Source: an uncultured delta proteobacterium
GTDB lineage: Bacteria > Desulfobacterota > Syntrophia > Syntrophales > UBA8958
NCBI GenBank assembly: GCA_903885795.1
Contig: CAISJV010000047.1
Coordinates: 30,640-94,639 of the forward strand
Length of the DNA: 64,000 bases
Reading direction: 5' to 3'
The position numbers were made by a program, and so were the translations under genes. Each line of letters opens with the position of its first letter. The stretch's first letter is position 1. Under the pieces are notes generated by a model. That model was not told where the DNA came from. It was given only the letters and a program-made list of their open reading frames with translations, and searched no databases. Positions 26,427 to 35,949 of the stretch are shown here, piece by piece.

Positions 26427-28016
26427 TTATTTGCTGTGTTCCTGGGTCTTGAGGAAGGTTACTTCCGGCCAGGTCTCCATGCAGCGTTCCAACCGGTATT
26501 CGCTGGAGGCAAGAAAGGTCGGACGACCTTCGGCGTCAAGGGCAAGGGAGCTTCCGTTCTTCAGTTCGAACTCCTTGAAGCGAATTTTGTCGTCACAGGT
26601 CACCCAGCGGGCGACGTTGTAAGGCGTCTCTTCAAAAACCGTTTCGGCGCCATACTCTGTTCTCAACCGCTCGGCAGTCACGTCAAACTGGAGGACCCCC
26701 ACCGCTCCTAGAATGTAGTCGCTCTTTCCCAGGGGCTGGAAGACCTGTACGGCCCCCTCCTCGGAAAGCTGAACCAGGCCCTTCTGGAGCTGCTTGCTCT
26801 TCATGGGGTTCTTCAACCGCACGCGCCGGAAGTTCTCCGGAGCAAAACTGGGGATGCCCATAAATTTCAGCGGCTCATTCTCCGTAAAGGTATCGCCTAT
26901 CTTTATGTTGCCGTGATTATGGATGCCGATAACGTCTCCGGGGTAGGCCTCTTCGACATGGCTACGGTCCTGGGACATAAAAATAGTGGCATTGGCGAGG
27001 GTAATTTCCTTGCCGAGACGGTGGTGAATCACCTTCATCCCCCGGCGGAATGTCCCCGAACAGACCCTCAGGAAGGCAATGCGGTCACGATGGGAGGGGT
27101 CCATGTTCGCCTGGATCTTGAAGACGAAACCCGAAAAGTCCTCTTCGTAGGGGGAGACATCTCTTGTCGTGGTGGTGCGGGCCACAGGGGCCGGCGCCAT
27201 TTCCACAAAGGCGTCGAGGAGCTCCTTCACACCGAAGTTGTTGATGGCACTGCCGAAAAAGACAGGAGTCTGGTTACCCTTCAGATACTGCTCCAATTCA
27301 AAGGGGTTGGCAGCCCCTGCCAGGAGATCCACTTCCTCCCGTAGCTCCCTGGCCTGGCTTCCCAGGATGTCATCAAGGCGGGGATCGGCAAGATCGGTGA
27401 TCAAAACACCCCCCCGAGGCTGGGTATGCCCACCGGCCGTAAAGAGGTGCAACTCCCGTCGGTAAAGACTATAAACACCCCGGAAGGACTTACCCATGCC
27501 GATTGGCCACGACATGGGTACGCACTCGATCTGGAGCTTTTCTTCAATGTCGGCAAGCAGTTCCAGTGGCGCCAGGCCGTCGCGGTCCAGCTTGTTGATG
27601 AAGGTAATTATCGGGGTGTTGCGCATCCGGCAAACTTCCATGAGCTTTTCCGTCTGCGGCTCCACGCCTTTTACGCTGTCGATGACCATCAGGGCGCTAT
27701 CCACAGCAGTTAGCACCCGGTAAGTGTCTTCGGAAAAATCCTTATGACCCGGTGTATCCAGGAGATTGATTTCGTAGTCCCGATAGTTGAATTTCATGAC
27801 CGAGGTAGTGACGGAAATGCCCCGTTCCTTTTCGATGCTCATCCAGTCGCTCAGGGCATGGCGCCCGGCCTTGCGCGCTCGGACGGCCCCGGCCTGCTGA
27901 ATCGCCCCGCCAAAGAGCAGCAATTTTTCCGTCAGAGTGGTTTTCCCGGCGTCGGGATGACTGATGATCCCGAAATTGCGGCGACGGTCCACTTCTCTTC
28001 GATGGTGCTTGTCCAA
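26427..28016 (-). CDS. prfC: Peptide chain release factor 3 (RF3)
   Basis: 529 residues, the same length as the E. coli protein. GTPase motifs are G1 [10 protein letters not shown], the RF3-specific [20 protein letters not shown]2 [10 protein letters not shown]3 [13 protein letters not shown] and G4 NKLDRDG. The RF3 C-terminal domain is complete ([22 protein letters not shown]). RF3 is the GTPase that removes RF1/RF2 from the ribosome after termination. It is monocistronic, with a terminator after it and another terminator (of the upstream gene) before it. Confidence 0.97.
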   Translation of the reverse strand: MDKHHRREVDRRRNFGIISHPDAGKTTLTEKLLLFGGAIQQAGAVRARKAGRHALSDWMSIEKERGISVTTSVMKFNYRDYEINLLDTPGHKDFSEDTYRVLTAVDSALMVIDSVKGVEPQTEKLMEVCRMRNTPIITFINKLDRDGLAPLELLADIEEKLQIECVPMSWPIGMGKSFRGVYSLYRRELHLFTAGGHTQPRGGVLITDLADPRLDDILGSQARELREEVDLLAGAANPFELEQYLKGNQTPVFFGSAINNFGVKELLDAFVEMAPAPVARTTTTRDVSPYEEDFSGFVFKIQANMDPSHRDRIAFLRVCSGTFRRGMKVIHHRLGKEITLANATIFMSQDRSHVEEAYPGDVIGIHNHGNIKIGDTFTENEPLKFMGIPSFAPENFRRVRLKNPMKSKQLQKGLVQLSEEGAVQVFQPLGKSDYILGAVGVLQFDVTAERLRTEYGAETVFEETPYNVARWVTCDDKIRFKEFELKNGSSLALDAEGRPTFLASSEYRLERCMETWPEVTFLKTQEHSK

Positions 28017-28044
28017 TTTTATAACCTCAAAAGCTTTCTTTATA

Positions 28045-28072
28045 GAAAAAGCCGGGCTTTTAGGGCCCGGCC
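28045..28072 (-). terminator. Rho-independent terminator of the YfhO/TMTC-like operon
   Basis: GCCGGGC at 28051-28057 pairs with GCCCGGC at 28065-28071 across a 7-base loop. On the minus strand five T follow directly. It ends transcription of the gene at 28111-29832. Confidence 0.8.
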
Positions 28073-28110
28073 TTCAAGTTGGCGTCAATATAATGATTGA
28101 ACTTCAAAAG

Positions 28111-29832
28111 TCAATGATTAAGATGAACGGAAGTGGGTGTGTGGGAAGAAGGTTGATCTTCCCTGATTTTTTCTTTTTCCGCAATTTTCAGATTCTTGAT
28201 TGCCTCACCATAATCAGGGCGAATTCTGATTGCCTCCCGGAAATGGGCTATCGCCTGATTAATATTTCCCGTTTTGGCGTAGGCGATGGCGATATTATTG
28301 TGGCCTTCTGCGAAACGTGGTTGCAACGCCAATACCCTCCCGTAGAAGGGTAGCGCCTCCCCATAACGCCCCTCTCCGGCAAGTGCTTCACCCATGTTGA
28401 AGAGGGCCTCTTGATAATCGGGGCGAATCTGCAAGGCCCTCTCAAATTGCGGTATGGCTTCCCCATGCCGCCCCTGTCGGGAAAGAGCGGCTCCCAGGTT
28501 ATTATGGGCAAGGTAGTTATTTTCCGTCACCATGACCGCTTGACGAAATAGTGTCTCTGCATTTTGCCAGCGCCCCACCTGTACCACGGAAATCAGAGCA
28601 AAAAAGACGATAGCAGCCAGCCCTGACATGGCAGCTAATAATTGTAACCGATCACTGCCAAGAAATTGCCGCAATTTTCGCTGTTCCGTTAATCCCCCTA
28701 CCCACCAGACGAGGGCGATAAAGACGCCGATCAACGGGATATAGGTATAACGGTCCGCGAAGGCATGGCCCCCGATCTGAATGAGACCGATAACGGGAAG
28801 GAGGCTGATCAGATACCACAGCCACCCGACAAGCAAGTACGGCGCAGATTTAAGCTGTTTGATGGAAAAGCAGCTAATCACCCCCAAAACTGCCAGAGAA
28901 AGGGCAACCGGACCCAAAGGCCAGGCGCCCGGATGAGGATAATGGACGGAAAGGTTGAAGGGAAGAGCCATTTTGTAGAGATAAAAACCATAAGCGACAA
29001 TGGCATTGGTCAAACGGGCGAAAAAGGGAAATTCCTCGAAAGACTTCAAAGCCCCCACCTGCTGCTCCGCCATCATCGTCACGAGGCCCACCGCGACCCC
29101 AATGATCAGAAACGGGATTTTTTCCCAAAACACGAGTTTCCAATTACGGCGCCAATTCCCCTCCGACAAACGATTGCAAGGCCAAACATCCAACAAAAGC
29201 ATAATAACGGGAAGTGTAACTACCATCGGCTTGGCCATCACACCCAGGATAAACGAGAGAAGAACGAGGCTGTAACGACCCCACCCCGGACTTTCGACGT
29301 ACCGGGCGTAAAGAAACAGGGAGAGCATCCAGAAAACGCCGCTCAGGACGTCCTTGCGCTCCGCAATCCAGGCAACGGATTCCACATGGAGGGGATGAAG
29401 GGCAAAGAGAGCAGCCACGATACCGCTTTTCCAGAGAGCCCCGGTCAGGCGATTCAAAGCGGTAAAAAGAAGCAACGTCGCGGCCAGGTGCAGAAGAATA
29501 TTGGTGATGTGGTACCCACCCGGATTCAGCCCCCAGATTTCACGATCCACAATGAGGGATAACCAGGTCAGGGGATGCCAAAAACCAGCGTCAGTGGCCG
29601 TAAAGGCCCAACGGATAGACTCCGTGGTCAGCCCGGCCAAAACTTGCGCCTTCTCGATGACATAGACATGATCGTCAAAAAAGACAAAATCAAAGAAGGC
29701 CAGCCGCCCAAAAACAGCCAGGATGGACAGCGCCAGTCCCAGGCAGATAAGACGCCGCCATTGGGAAGGACTGTCAGCGATTCCAGGTGCAGGTGAATCT
29801 GATTTTGGCGTGGTTGATGAATTTTCGTTCAT
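28111..29832 (-). CDS. TMTC-like membrane glycosyltransferase (GT-C fold) with C-terminal TPRs, paralogue 1
   Basis: 573 residues: about 10-11 membrane helices (residues about 25-415), then three or four TPRs (LAHNNLGAALSRQGRHGEAI and on). The first periplasmic loop carries FFDDHVYV, a DD motif as in GT-C enzymes. Further signatures are GFWHPLTWLSL and HPLHVESVAWIAERKDVLSG. These match eukaryotic TMTC O-mannosyltransferases in layout and in the HP-H-E-V element. A polyprenyl-phosphate-sugar-dependent transferase acting at the periplasmic face is the likely role; donor and acceptor are unknown. It follows the YfhO-like gene by 3 bases. Three further paralogues lie at 57-63 kb. Confidence 0.82.
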   Translation of the reverse strand: MNENSSTTPKSDSPAPGIADSPSQWRRLICLGLALSILAVFGRLAFFDFVFFDDHVYVIEKAQVLAGLTTESIRWAFTATDAGFWHPLTWLSLIVDREIWGLNPGGYHITNILLHLAATLLLFTALNRLTGALWKSGIVAALFALHPLHVESVAWIAERKDVLSGVFWMLSLFLYARYVESPGWGRYSLVLLSFILGVMAKPMVVTLPVIMLLLDVWPCNRLSEGNWRRNWKLVFWEKIPFLIIGVAVGLVTMMAEQQVGALKSFEEFPFFARLTNAIVAYGFYLYKMALPFNLSVHYPHPGAWPLGPVALSLAVLGVISCFSIKQLKSAPYLLVGWLWYLISLLPVIGLIQIGGHAFADRYTYIPLIGVFIALVWWVGGLTEQRKLRQFLGSDRLQLLAAMSGLAAIVFFALISVVQVGRWQNAETLFRQAVMVTENNYLAHNNLGAALSRQGRHGEAIPQFERALQIRPDYQEALFNMGEALAGEGRYGEALPFYGRVLALQPRFAEGHNNIAIAYAKTGNINQAIAHFREAIRIRPDYGEAIKNLKIAEKEKIREDQPSSHTPTSVHLNH

Positions 29833-29835
29833 ATG

Positions 29836-32271
29836 TTAAGGTAGAGCCGCTCTTTGAGCATTATTTCCTTTGCGCCGCCTAATCCATGCGAGGCCAAGCA
29901 ATCCGCCAAACCCGATCCATGCAATCGTTGAAATCCAGGTTCCGATGACAAACGACAGCGGGCGATATTCGACGAGCAGCGAATGCTCACCAGTGGCCAA
30001 CGATATGCCCATCAGGGTATAGTTAGCCGGTAAAATTTCGTATTCTTTTTGTGCCCCCGGAGTCAATGACCGCACCCGCCACCCCCGGCTGTAATTATCA
30101 GTGATTAGCAAAATCGCCGGGGCGGCAAGTTTCGCCTTGATCGTTAAATGATCTCCCCCATTATCCAAAATCGCATAGGTGTTTTTGGCGTCTGATTTCA
30201 CATAGCCAGACAATGGCACGGGCATGGAAACGACCGCTGAGCCAGAATCAGTCGCTGGCGCTTTTGTAGACATGAACGCAGGCATCGGCTTCTTTTCAAG
30301 AATTACCGTTTTGCGCGGATCAAAGGTCGGCTTCCCCAGCTCCTGAAAAAGCTCCGCCGTGCTCCTCGCTACCTTCCAATCCTGAACCAGGGAAATACGC
30401 GGCATCCAATCCTGGTATTCCTTAACCGTCACCCCTTTCTCTCCAGGAGTAAGAACATATCGCAACCGGAGCATCTTGAAGAGCGAATGATATTGATTAA
30501 TTTTCAAATAGGTCGTCGCCTTGTCCGGGTCCGCCCCTTGCGTCCAGGCCATAAACTGCACATACCTGCCCATCGCCACCGGCCCGTATCCCCAAATATC
30601 ATGAGCCCCGGTGGACATGGCCGTATTGGCATTGATCAAGCTCAAAACCCGGTAATCCCCCGGATGGTCCTGATAAAATGCCTTAAATTGAGAGATTTTC
30701 AGATCGTCATAAGCAAAGGTAGGACGATTCAATCTCGCAAAGGTAAACATCTCGATAATCGCCAGCAGGATCAGGACATAGACGACGCGGCGGGAAGAAT
30801 GAAGCAAAAATAACAGGCCTGCCACAATCAGGCATGAACCTGTGGCCACGTACAGACCCAGGCTGGAAAACCTTCCCGCCTTCACCAGGAATGCACTACT
30901 CCTGGATAGGCTTAACGGAAAGTATGATTCGCTCGTATTCGCAATGAACTTTACTATACTTACCCAGAGGGAACTGCTAGTCGTTGCCGCAGAATTATTA
31001 AAAATCCAAGCCGCCATTGCCCCCAGAATCAACGCGGCGGCCAAGGGAATCACAAAGAACTTCCTTAAAGGAATTTCCTGGCGGATCAGCCCATCCAAAC
31101 CGTAACCAGCCAGCAGAATCCAGAATAGGGACGCAAAGAACATAAATTTTGATGTCCCGCGAAATTTGTTAAAACCGGGCAGCCAGTCAAATAGAATCAT
31201 GAAGAAAGGCGTATGCGCTCCCAGCGCCAAAATCATCAGGATCACAATCATGGCGATCAACCCATAACGTGTCCGTCTTTGGCCGCTAACAGCACCATAG
31301 AGAGCCAAAAAGAAACCAAATACCCCCGTGAAAAGGCACATTTCCCAGAGATAGCAGCGCCCCCAGTAAGGAAAAGCCTGAATATCGCCGAAGAAAAAAG
31401 GCGCTACGAGGGTGATGAGATTTTCCGGCGGGAAGCTGAACATAGCGGCAAAACCGACAGCAACGCCGCCGCTGCGAACACCTTCCTGGGACGCCGTCAA
31501 AACGGGTAACACATGAAAGGCGGTGAGGAGCAGGCTTCCAGCAAGAATAGCCAAAAGGCCCGGAATAACGTATTTCCACTTTTCGACGAAAAAAAGGCGG
31601 CTGCCTCCATACAGTACAACGGCAATGGCCGTGTAATAGACATACTGGAACTGCCCAGTCAGAATCTGCATGGCCACGGCAAACATCCCCAACAGCGCCC
31701 ATTTGAGAGACGGCTTCTCCATCATCCCGTCTATGGCAAGAAAGATCAATGGCGCCCAAGTCATGGCGCAGAGATTACTCATATGCCCAGCAAAAACATG
31801 CATGAAATAGGGCCCGGAGAACATGAACAGGATCGCCGCAAGCAGGCAAGCCAAGGAATGCAAGCGCCGGTAGGCCACCCACAAATACATGAAAAATCCG
31901 GCCAGAAAAACGTGAAAAGCGATACTTGCATTGATGGCCTGGGGCAAGGGAAGAAAGAGATGAAAAAAGTACGGTGGATAAAGAGCTGTCATAAGCCAAA
32001 AGGAGCCGGAAAAGACATGGGGATTCCACAGCGTTAAATTGCCGTTTCTCAGTTCCCGATAAACAAAATCAAGTGACGGCAAATCTCCGGCATACAGATC
32101 CAGCCCTTGGGCGGACAATATCCTGCCGCTACCTGTAAAAAGAACATCGCCGAACATCGCCAGTGTGATCATGAACAGGATGAAAAACGCATGACGCCAG
32201 TCAAAATCATCCCATAATCGATTATCGAAAGATCTAAAGGGCAAATGCGCAGGCGGAGGATTAATTGTCAT
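29836..32271 (-). CDS. YfhO-like multi-pass membrane protein (GT-C type)
   Basis: 811 residues with about 12-13 helices in the first 500 residues, a soluble domain (about 510-770) and one C-terminal helix followed by a basic tail (RRRKGN). The opening GDVLFTGSGRILSAQGLDLY, LWNPHVFSGSFW and LYPPYFFHLFLPLP are typical of the YfhO family, one of whose members is needed for lipoteichoic acid glycosylation in Firmicutes. A periplasmic glycosyl transfer from a lipid-linked sugar is therefore likely. It lies in an operon with GtrA (12 bases before) and the TMTC-like gene (3 bases after). Confidence 0.85.
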   Translation of the reverse strand: MTINPPPAHLPFRSFDNRLWDDFDWRHAFFILFMITLAMFGDVLFTGSGRILSAQGLDLYAGDLPSLDFVYRELRNGNLTLWNPHVFSGSFWLMTALYPPYFFHLFLPLPQAINASIAFHVFLAGFFMYLWVAYRRLHSLACLLAAILFMFSGPYFMHVFAGHMSNLCAMTWAPLIFLAIDGMMEKPSLKWALLGMFAVAMQILTGQFQYVYYTAIAVVLYGGSRLFFVEKWKYVIPGLLAILAGSLLLTAFHVLPVLTASQEGVRSGGVAVGFAAMFSFPPENLITLVAPFFFGDIQAFPYWGRCYLWEMCLFTGVFGFFLALYGAVSGQRRTRYGLIAMIVILMILALGAHTPFFMILFDWLPGFNKFRGTSKFMFFASLFWILLAGYGLDGLIRQEIPLRKFFVIPLAAALILGAMAAWIFNNSAATTSSSLWVSIVKFIANTSESYFPLSLSRSSAFLVKAGRFSSLGLYVATGSCLIVAGLLFLLHSSRRVVYVLILLAIIEMFTFARLNRPTFAYDDLKISQFKAFYQDHPGDYRVLSLINANTAMSTGAHDIWGYGPVAMGRYVQFMAWTQGADPDKATTYLKINQYHSLFKMLRLRYVLTPGEKGVTVKEYQDWMPRISLVQDWKVARSTAELFQELGKPTFDPRKTVILEKKPMPAFMSTKAPATDSGSAVVSMPVPLSGYVKSDAKNTYAILDNGGDHLTIKAKLAAPAILLITDNYSRGWRVRSLTPGAQKEYEILPANYTLMGISLATGEHSLLVEYRPLSFVIGTWISTIAWIGFGGLLGLAWIRRRKGNNAQRAALP

Positions 32272-32283
32272 GAGATACTGAAC

Positions 32284-32727
32284 CTATGGGGAACGGAAAG
32301 AAAAACGGGAATGCCCCAGGTAGCTGAAGACGGTGCAGATCAAGATAATCACCGCTGCGGCAACCTGCGGCGTCATCCCTAATAGTTCCACGAAAACGGG
32401 CAGCAGGATCAAACCTATGATGAAGCTGAAAAGATAGGTGCCGGCAAAACGGAAATATTCCCGGAGAGCGTCCCATCCTGCCTCCTTCGACTTGAACGTG
32501 AAATACTTGTGAAAAAAAAAGGCGTTTGTAATGGCCAGCACATTGCCCAGCACGCTGGCCGTCATATACGCGACATAGCGGGGCGATAAAAAGCGATTAA
32601 AAACTTCATTGAGGATCAGGAAGACGACATAGCCAAAAACCGTATTCCAGGCGCCGACCACCAGGAAGCGGATTTTAATCTGATGCCGCCGCCATATTGG
32701 TTCACGCACAGCCCTCAAGAGGTCCAC
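32284..32727 (-). CDS. GtrA family membrane protein
   Basis: 147 residues with four hydrophobic segments and the GtrA layout: FLVVGAWNTVFGYVVFLIL at about 25-43, FFFHKYFTFKS in the middle and a final SYLGHSRFSFRS. GtrA proteins are thought to flip polyprenyl-phosphate-linked sugars made by a GtrB/DPM1-like synthase. The expected partner, a GT2, is found intact 4.7 kb upstream at 37.4 kb, and as a truncated tail directly upstream, so the original gtrB-gtrA pair was split by an insertion. It heads the GtrA-YfhO-TMTC operon. Confidence 0.88.
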   Translation of the reverse strand: MDLLRAVREPIWRRHQIKIRFLVVGAWNTVFGYVVFLILNEVFNRFLSPRYVAYMTASVLGNVLAITNAFFFHKYFTFKSKEAGWDALREYFRFAGTYLFSFIIGLILLPVFVELLGMTPQVAAAVIILICTVFSYLGHSRFSFRSP

Positions 32728-32735
32728 CTTGCCCT

Positions 32736-32880
32736 TCAGTCAAAATTGATTCGTTCCTTTTCGATGACCAGCGGCCGCTTCAGGACCTGGGTATGTATGG
32801 CCCCGATATATTCACCGATGATCTCGACGCGACACATCTGTTTTGCGGCGCAGAGAGCGTAGAAGACAGAGATCCACCGT
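32736..32880 (-). pseudogene. 3'-end remnant of a GtrB/DPM1-like GT2 gene, copy 1
   Basis: The minus-strand frame ending at the TGA 32736-32738 reads IIGEYIGAIHTQVLKRPLVI then EKERINFD, almost identical to the C-terminus of the intact GT2 at 37436-38380. Upstream of this the similarity decays (FYALCAAKQMCRVE) and stops at hipA. It marks the left edge of the inserted island. Confidence 0.8.
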
Positions 32881-32882
32881 TG

Positions 32883-34145
32883 TCATGGAATACTGCCCGC
32901 CCGCTTTCTGATCAGCGCCAGGATCTCTTCGATAATTGCTTTGGCGCCCTGCTCTCTCTGGAAATCCCCCCCCAGCTTTTCCGCCTCAATGACAATCATC
33001 GCCGTCATTCTTTGGATCATGTCTAGAACAAATCGCTTCTTCATTGACAACTCATCAGCTAGACGCTCCCAATGACGGAGTTGCAGCCAGTCCGGCCTAT
33101 TCTCCCCGCCGATTTTCATTGCATATTTCTCTGCCAGATCCGGATAAATCTGTGTGCATAGGAGATCGTAAAACGGCGCAAGACGAGGTCCTTTATCAGC
33201 GTACAATATGGCGAGATTTTTCGCGTGAGCATCAGCATTTCCGATAAGCGCGTTAAAAATAACCCATGACAAAAGGCTCCGCTGATCGGCCGCCGGACGC
33301 GTGCTGTTGTCTCTTAGCAACAAGAAACACTGCGAGAGCTTCGGACCGCCTTCGCTTTCGTATTTCTGGTCCGGCAGAATGCCGAGGGCCTGGCAGAAAT
33401 CCTCCTGGTGGAGCCGCAGGATATCACCGCCCAGATCCCTTTTTCGGTCGTACCGCTCCACAACAAGAAGAGTGTCCAACTGCTTCCTGATGAAAACCGC
33501 CGGTACGGGCAGCCCTACCCTGCCGGCGAGGGTCATGCAGAATGCCTCATTTTCGACAGTCCCCGCGAAGCCAGAAAATCGAAGATTAGTGTTCATAATT
33601 GCCGGCTTGAGAATGTGCGTGCTGGGGCTGTTTCCTCCGGCGATAAATACCTTGTCTCCCTCCATGAAGACCGGAAGCTTGTTCTGGGCGCCGGCAAGAG
33701 AGAGACGGATACCCTTCTCGCCGGCAAGCAGGGGCTTCCGGGGAAGCTCGGTGATAATCCGGTGCAATTCCTCTTCAGCCAATTCCTCGTAGTTGCGGCT
33801 TTCATCAGGAAGCTCTCCCTGCCGCAGAAGTGATACGGCCCCGGCGCATTCCCCTCCGATCTGCTCCAAAAGGGCAAAATCATTTTTCTCCGAGAGGCCA
33901 AACCGTTGGGCGATCAATCTGCGGATTTCCCCCTCGGGGAGGAGGTTTGCGAAGAAAGGACGGGCGCTGTCATCCGTATATGGTTCCGTTTTCAGCGGCA
34001 AAGAAAGCGACAGCGGCGTGGCGTGTGGATCCATGACCCATTCGCCTTCGTACCGGAAGATAAAGCGGCGACGTGCGTCAAGCCGGAGGCGGCCTACCAG
34101 GCGGTTCCGAAGATAGACGTCGAGAGCCTGCTCTTGCTCACTCAT
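32883..34145 (-). CDS. hipA: HipA family serine/threonine kinase toxin
   Basis: 420 residues with a HipA N-terminal domain (LDVYLRNRLVGRLRLD, PLSLSLPL) and the HipA kinase core. RLSLAGAQNKLPVF is the phosphate-binding, autophosphorylated loop; FNALIGNADAHAKNLAI holds the catalytic Asp and metal-binding Asn; APFYDLLCT is the DFG-like segment. In the E. coli system HipA phosphorylates glutamyl-tRNA synthetase and induces dormancy. The start overlaps the hipB stop by 8 bases. The C-terminus ends inside a region formerly occupied by the GT2 gene. All catalytic residues appear intact, so the module may be active. Confidence 0.92.
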   Translation of the reverse strand: MSEQEQALDVYLRNRLVGRLRLDARRRFIFRYEGEWVMDPHATPLSLSLPLKTEPYTDDSARPFFANLLPEGEIRRLIAQRFGLSEKNDFALLEQIGGECAGAVSLLRQGELPDESRNYEELAEEELHRIITELPRKPLLAGEKGIRLSLAGAQNKLPVFMEGDKVFIAGGNSPSTHILKPAIMNTNLRFSGFAGTVENEAFCMTLAGRVGLPVPAVFIRKQLDTLLVVERYDRKRDLGGDILRLHQEDFCQALGILPDQKYESEGGPKLSQCFLLLRDNSTRPAADQRSLLSWVIFNALIGNADAHAKNLAILYADKGPRLAPFYDLLCTQIYPDLAEKYAMKIGGENRPDWLQLRHWERLADELSMKKRFVLDMIQRMTAMIVIEAEKLGGDFQREQGAKAIIEEILALIRKRAGSIP

Positions 34146-34368
34146 GAGGCCATGTCCTGTCTTTCAGTTCGATTTCGATGCCGAGGGCATGAAGCACCTG
34201 CAGGACCTTTCCAAGCTGGGCCGTGGCCTTTCCATTTTCGAGGTCCGAAAGGAATCGGTAATTGACGTTGCAGAGACCTGCCGCATCGGCAAGGGTCAGA
34301 CCGTCTTCCTTTCTTTTCTTCCGGATAGCAGCCCCGATATCGATTGCGGATTTCGCAAGCGTTTTCAT
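34138..34368 (-). CDS. hipB: HipB family antitoxin, helix-turn-helix repressor
   Basis: 76 residues forming one Cro/C1-type HTH domain (IGAAIRKKRKEDGLTLADAA, then NYRFLSDLENGKAT), with a strand-forming tail (GIEIELKDRTW) typical of HipB dimers. It binds and restrains HipA and represses its own operon. Three palindromic operators lie upstream at exactly 50-base steps. It precedes and overlaps hipA. Confidence 0.9.
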   Translation of the reverse strand: MKTLAKSAIDIGAAIRKKRKEDGLTLADAAGLCNVNYRFLSDLENGKATAQLGKVLQVLHALGIEIELKDRTWPHE

Positions 34369-34385
34369 ATCATACCCCTGAATTT

Positions 34386-34401
34386 ATTCCCGTTCGGGGA
34401 T
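34386..34401. promoter_or_regulatory. hipBA operator 1
   Basis: ATTCCCGTTCGGGGAT, an imperfect palindrome centred about 25 bases before the hipB start. It is one of three related sites. The TCCC...GGGA half-sites resemble the TATCC...GGATA operators of E. coli HipB. Confidence 0.65.
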
Positions 34402-34435
34402 ATATCACGAGCAACAAAGCCTTGTCAAGCATATT

Positions 34436-34451
34436 ATTCCCTATCGGGCAT
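34436..34451. promoter_or_regulatory. hipBA operator 2
   Basis: ATTCCCTATCGGGCAT, the second of the three sites, starting exactly 50 bases from the first. It has one mismatch in each half compared with the consensus ATTCCCG-N2-CGGGAAT. Confidence 0.6.
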
Positions 34452-34485
34452 ATTACACGTCTTTGGGAAAGCAATTGCAAATATA

Positions 34486-34501
34486 ATTCCCGAACGGGAT
34501 T
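34486..34501. promoter_or_regulatory. hipBA operator 3
   Basis: ATTCCCGAACGGGATT, nearly a perfect palindrome, starting exactly 50 bases from site 2. It is the best match among the three. Confidence 0.65.
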
Positions 34502-34513
34502 GCCCCTCTGCTT

Positions 34514-34578
34514 CTAATCGAAATTGACCAATTCCTTTGCGATGGCGATCGTCCGCTTCAGGACCTGGGTGAGCTTTC
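34514..34578 (-). pseudogene. Diverged GT2 3'-end remnant, copy 2
   Basis: The frame ending at TAG 34514-34516 reads LTQVLKRTIAIAKELVNFD, parallel to HTQVLKRPLVIEKERINFD of copy 1. About three quarters of the bases match in this short stretch, including the shared CGCTTCAGGACCTGGGT. It sits just inside the hip operators. Confidence 0.5.
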
Positions 34579-34720
34579 TCAGACCCAGTTTGCAATGAGC
34601 AATCCAGGGACCTTGTCAAAATGCCGGGTATTGTTGCTTACCAGCGTTGTCCCCGACTTCTGGCATGGGCGGCGATCATCATATCCATGGCGCCGATAGT
34701 TGATGAGATTACTCACCTGC
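34579..34720 (-). pseudogene. VapC-like PIN toxin remnant, frameshifted
   Basis: The last frame reads TTLVSNNTRHFDKVPGLLIA then NWV, the standard PIN-toxin C-terminus. Just upstream, in another frame, comes TIGAMDMMIAAHARSRG, the preceding PIN segment with its acidic metal ligand. A frameshift near 34655 separates them and the N-terminal half is missing, replaced by the end of the ATPase gene. No antitoxin remains. Confidence 0.7.
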
Positions 34721-35899
34721 TCTCGGCAGGCAGGCATCGTCAATTGTCTTGTCCGGGAGGAGATGAAGGAGAAAATCGCTGCAGGGTAGGCAGAGTATCC
34801 CGTCCCGCAACAGTCGCTCCCGACCACGGTAAAGGAAGATCGCCTTGCTCTCCGGATATTCGTCTCGGAATGATTTGAGACCCCTCAGATCGGCGGGTCT
34901 GATCATCCCGGTATTTTTCACCTCCAGCGCCCACAGTCCAGGGGGGCCATAGACGACAAAATCTACCTCGACGCCGGAACGGGTTCTCCAAAAATAGAGA
35001 TCGCTTTTTTCCTGCGAATAGGCGAGCCAGCCCCTCAGATGCTGGGCCACAAGCCCTTCTAGTGCCTGCCCTTCCATCTCTTCAGGACGATCCAGCGGCC
35101 CCCGCGGCCTCAGGGATCTGAAAACCCCCGTATCAAACAGGTAGAATTTCGGGTGCCCGGCGAGTTCCCGCTTCGCCCGACGAGTAAAAACGGGCAAGCG
35201 GTAGCCGAGAAGGATATCCTCCAGAATCGCCGTGTATCTTTCCACGACCTTTCTTTCCACCATGCATTCCCGGGCGACATTGCTCAGGTTGAGGATCGAG
35301 GTATGAGAAAAGCTGATCGCCTCCATGAAGCGGGAGAAATTTCCGACATTTCGTACCAGCCCCTCTATCTGCACCTCTTCCCGGAGATAGAGGGCGGCAT
35401 AGGAGCGCAAGACGTCATCCGGGTTTGCAGAGGAATAAACGAGGGGAAGCAGGCCGTGCTGAAGAGCCTCTTCCAGACTAAAGCGTTCCCCAAGCTCTGA
35501 GGCCAGGAAAGGATGCATCGTCCTCAGCAACGCCCGGCCACCCAACATGTCCACGCCCGTTTTTTTCAGTTTGCGCGCACTCGAACCGCTCAGAATGAAT
35601 GTATAGCCCTTTTTCTCCTCAATAAGCTGGTGGATGACTGAAAGCAGCTCCGGAACTTTCTGGATTTCATCAATCACAAAACATTTTTGTCCCCCCTGCC
35701 CGCGAACGACCTCGGCTAGGCGCTCCGGTTTTGCTGAAAAGGAACGAACCGATTCAGGATCGAGCAGATCAACATAGCAGGCATCCGGAAAGCGTTGTTT
35801 TGTGAAGGTTGATTTCCCCGTTCCTCTGGGACCGAGGAGGAAGAAGCTTTCCGTAGGTGGGGTGAAAAATCGGGTGATCGTTTCCATAATGCGCCTCAA
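34709..35899 (-). CDS. AAA ATPase with C-terminal DUF4143 (nuclease-like) domain, copy 1
   Basis: 396 residues. Walker A is GPRGTGKST near 24-32, Walker B FVIDEIQKVP near 70, and the sensor ILSGSSARKLK follows. The C-terminal DUF4143 part (KFYLFDTGVFRSL, YFWRTRSGVEVDFVV, ALEVKNTG) has the E/D-x-K pattern of PD-(D/E)XK nucleases. These common ATPases are poorly understood and are typically found in variable islands. The start is probably the internal METITRFF (35887). It overlaps the PIN remnant at its 3' end. Confidence 0.85.
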   Translation of the reverse strand: MRRIMETITRFFTPPTESFFLLGPRGTGKSTFTKQRFPDACYVDLLDPESVRSFSAKPERLAEVVRGQGGQKCFVIDEIQKVPELLSVIHQLIEEKKGYTFILSGSSARKLKKTGVDMLGGRALLRTMHPFLASELGERFSLEEALQHGLLPLVYSSANPDDVLRSYAALYLREEVQIEGLVRNVGNFSRFMEAISFSHTSILNLSNVARECMVERKVVERYTAILEDILLGYRLPVFTRRAKRELAGHPKFYLFDTGVFRSLRPRGPLDRPEEMEGQALEGLVAQHLRGWLAYSQEKSDLYFWRTRSGVEVDFVVYGPPGLWALEVKNTGMIRPADLRGLKSFRDEYPESKAIFLYRGRERLLRDGILCLPCSDFLLHLLPDKTIDDACLPRAGE

Positions 35900-35949
35900 A
35901 ATGGATTTATCGATTCCATTATGATGGCAATCATATTTAAGTCAAGTAT

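Noticed and set aside
28765..29562. 265-codon plus-strand frame
   Set aside because: Antisense to the TMTC-like paralogue 1; Lys/Pro/Gln-rich translation is a mirror of membrane-helix codons.
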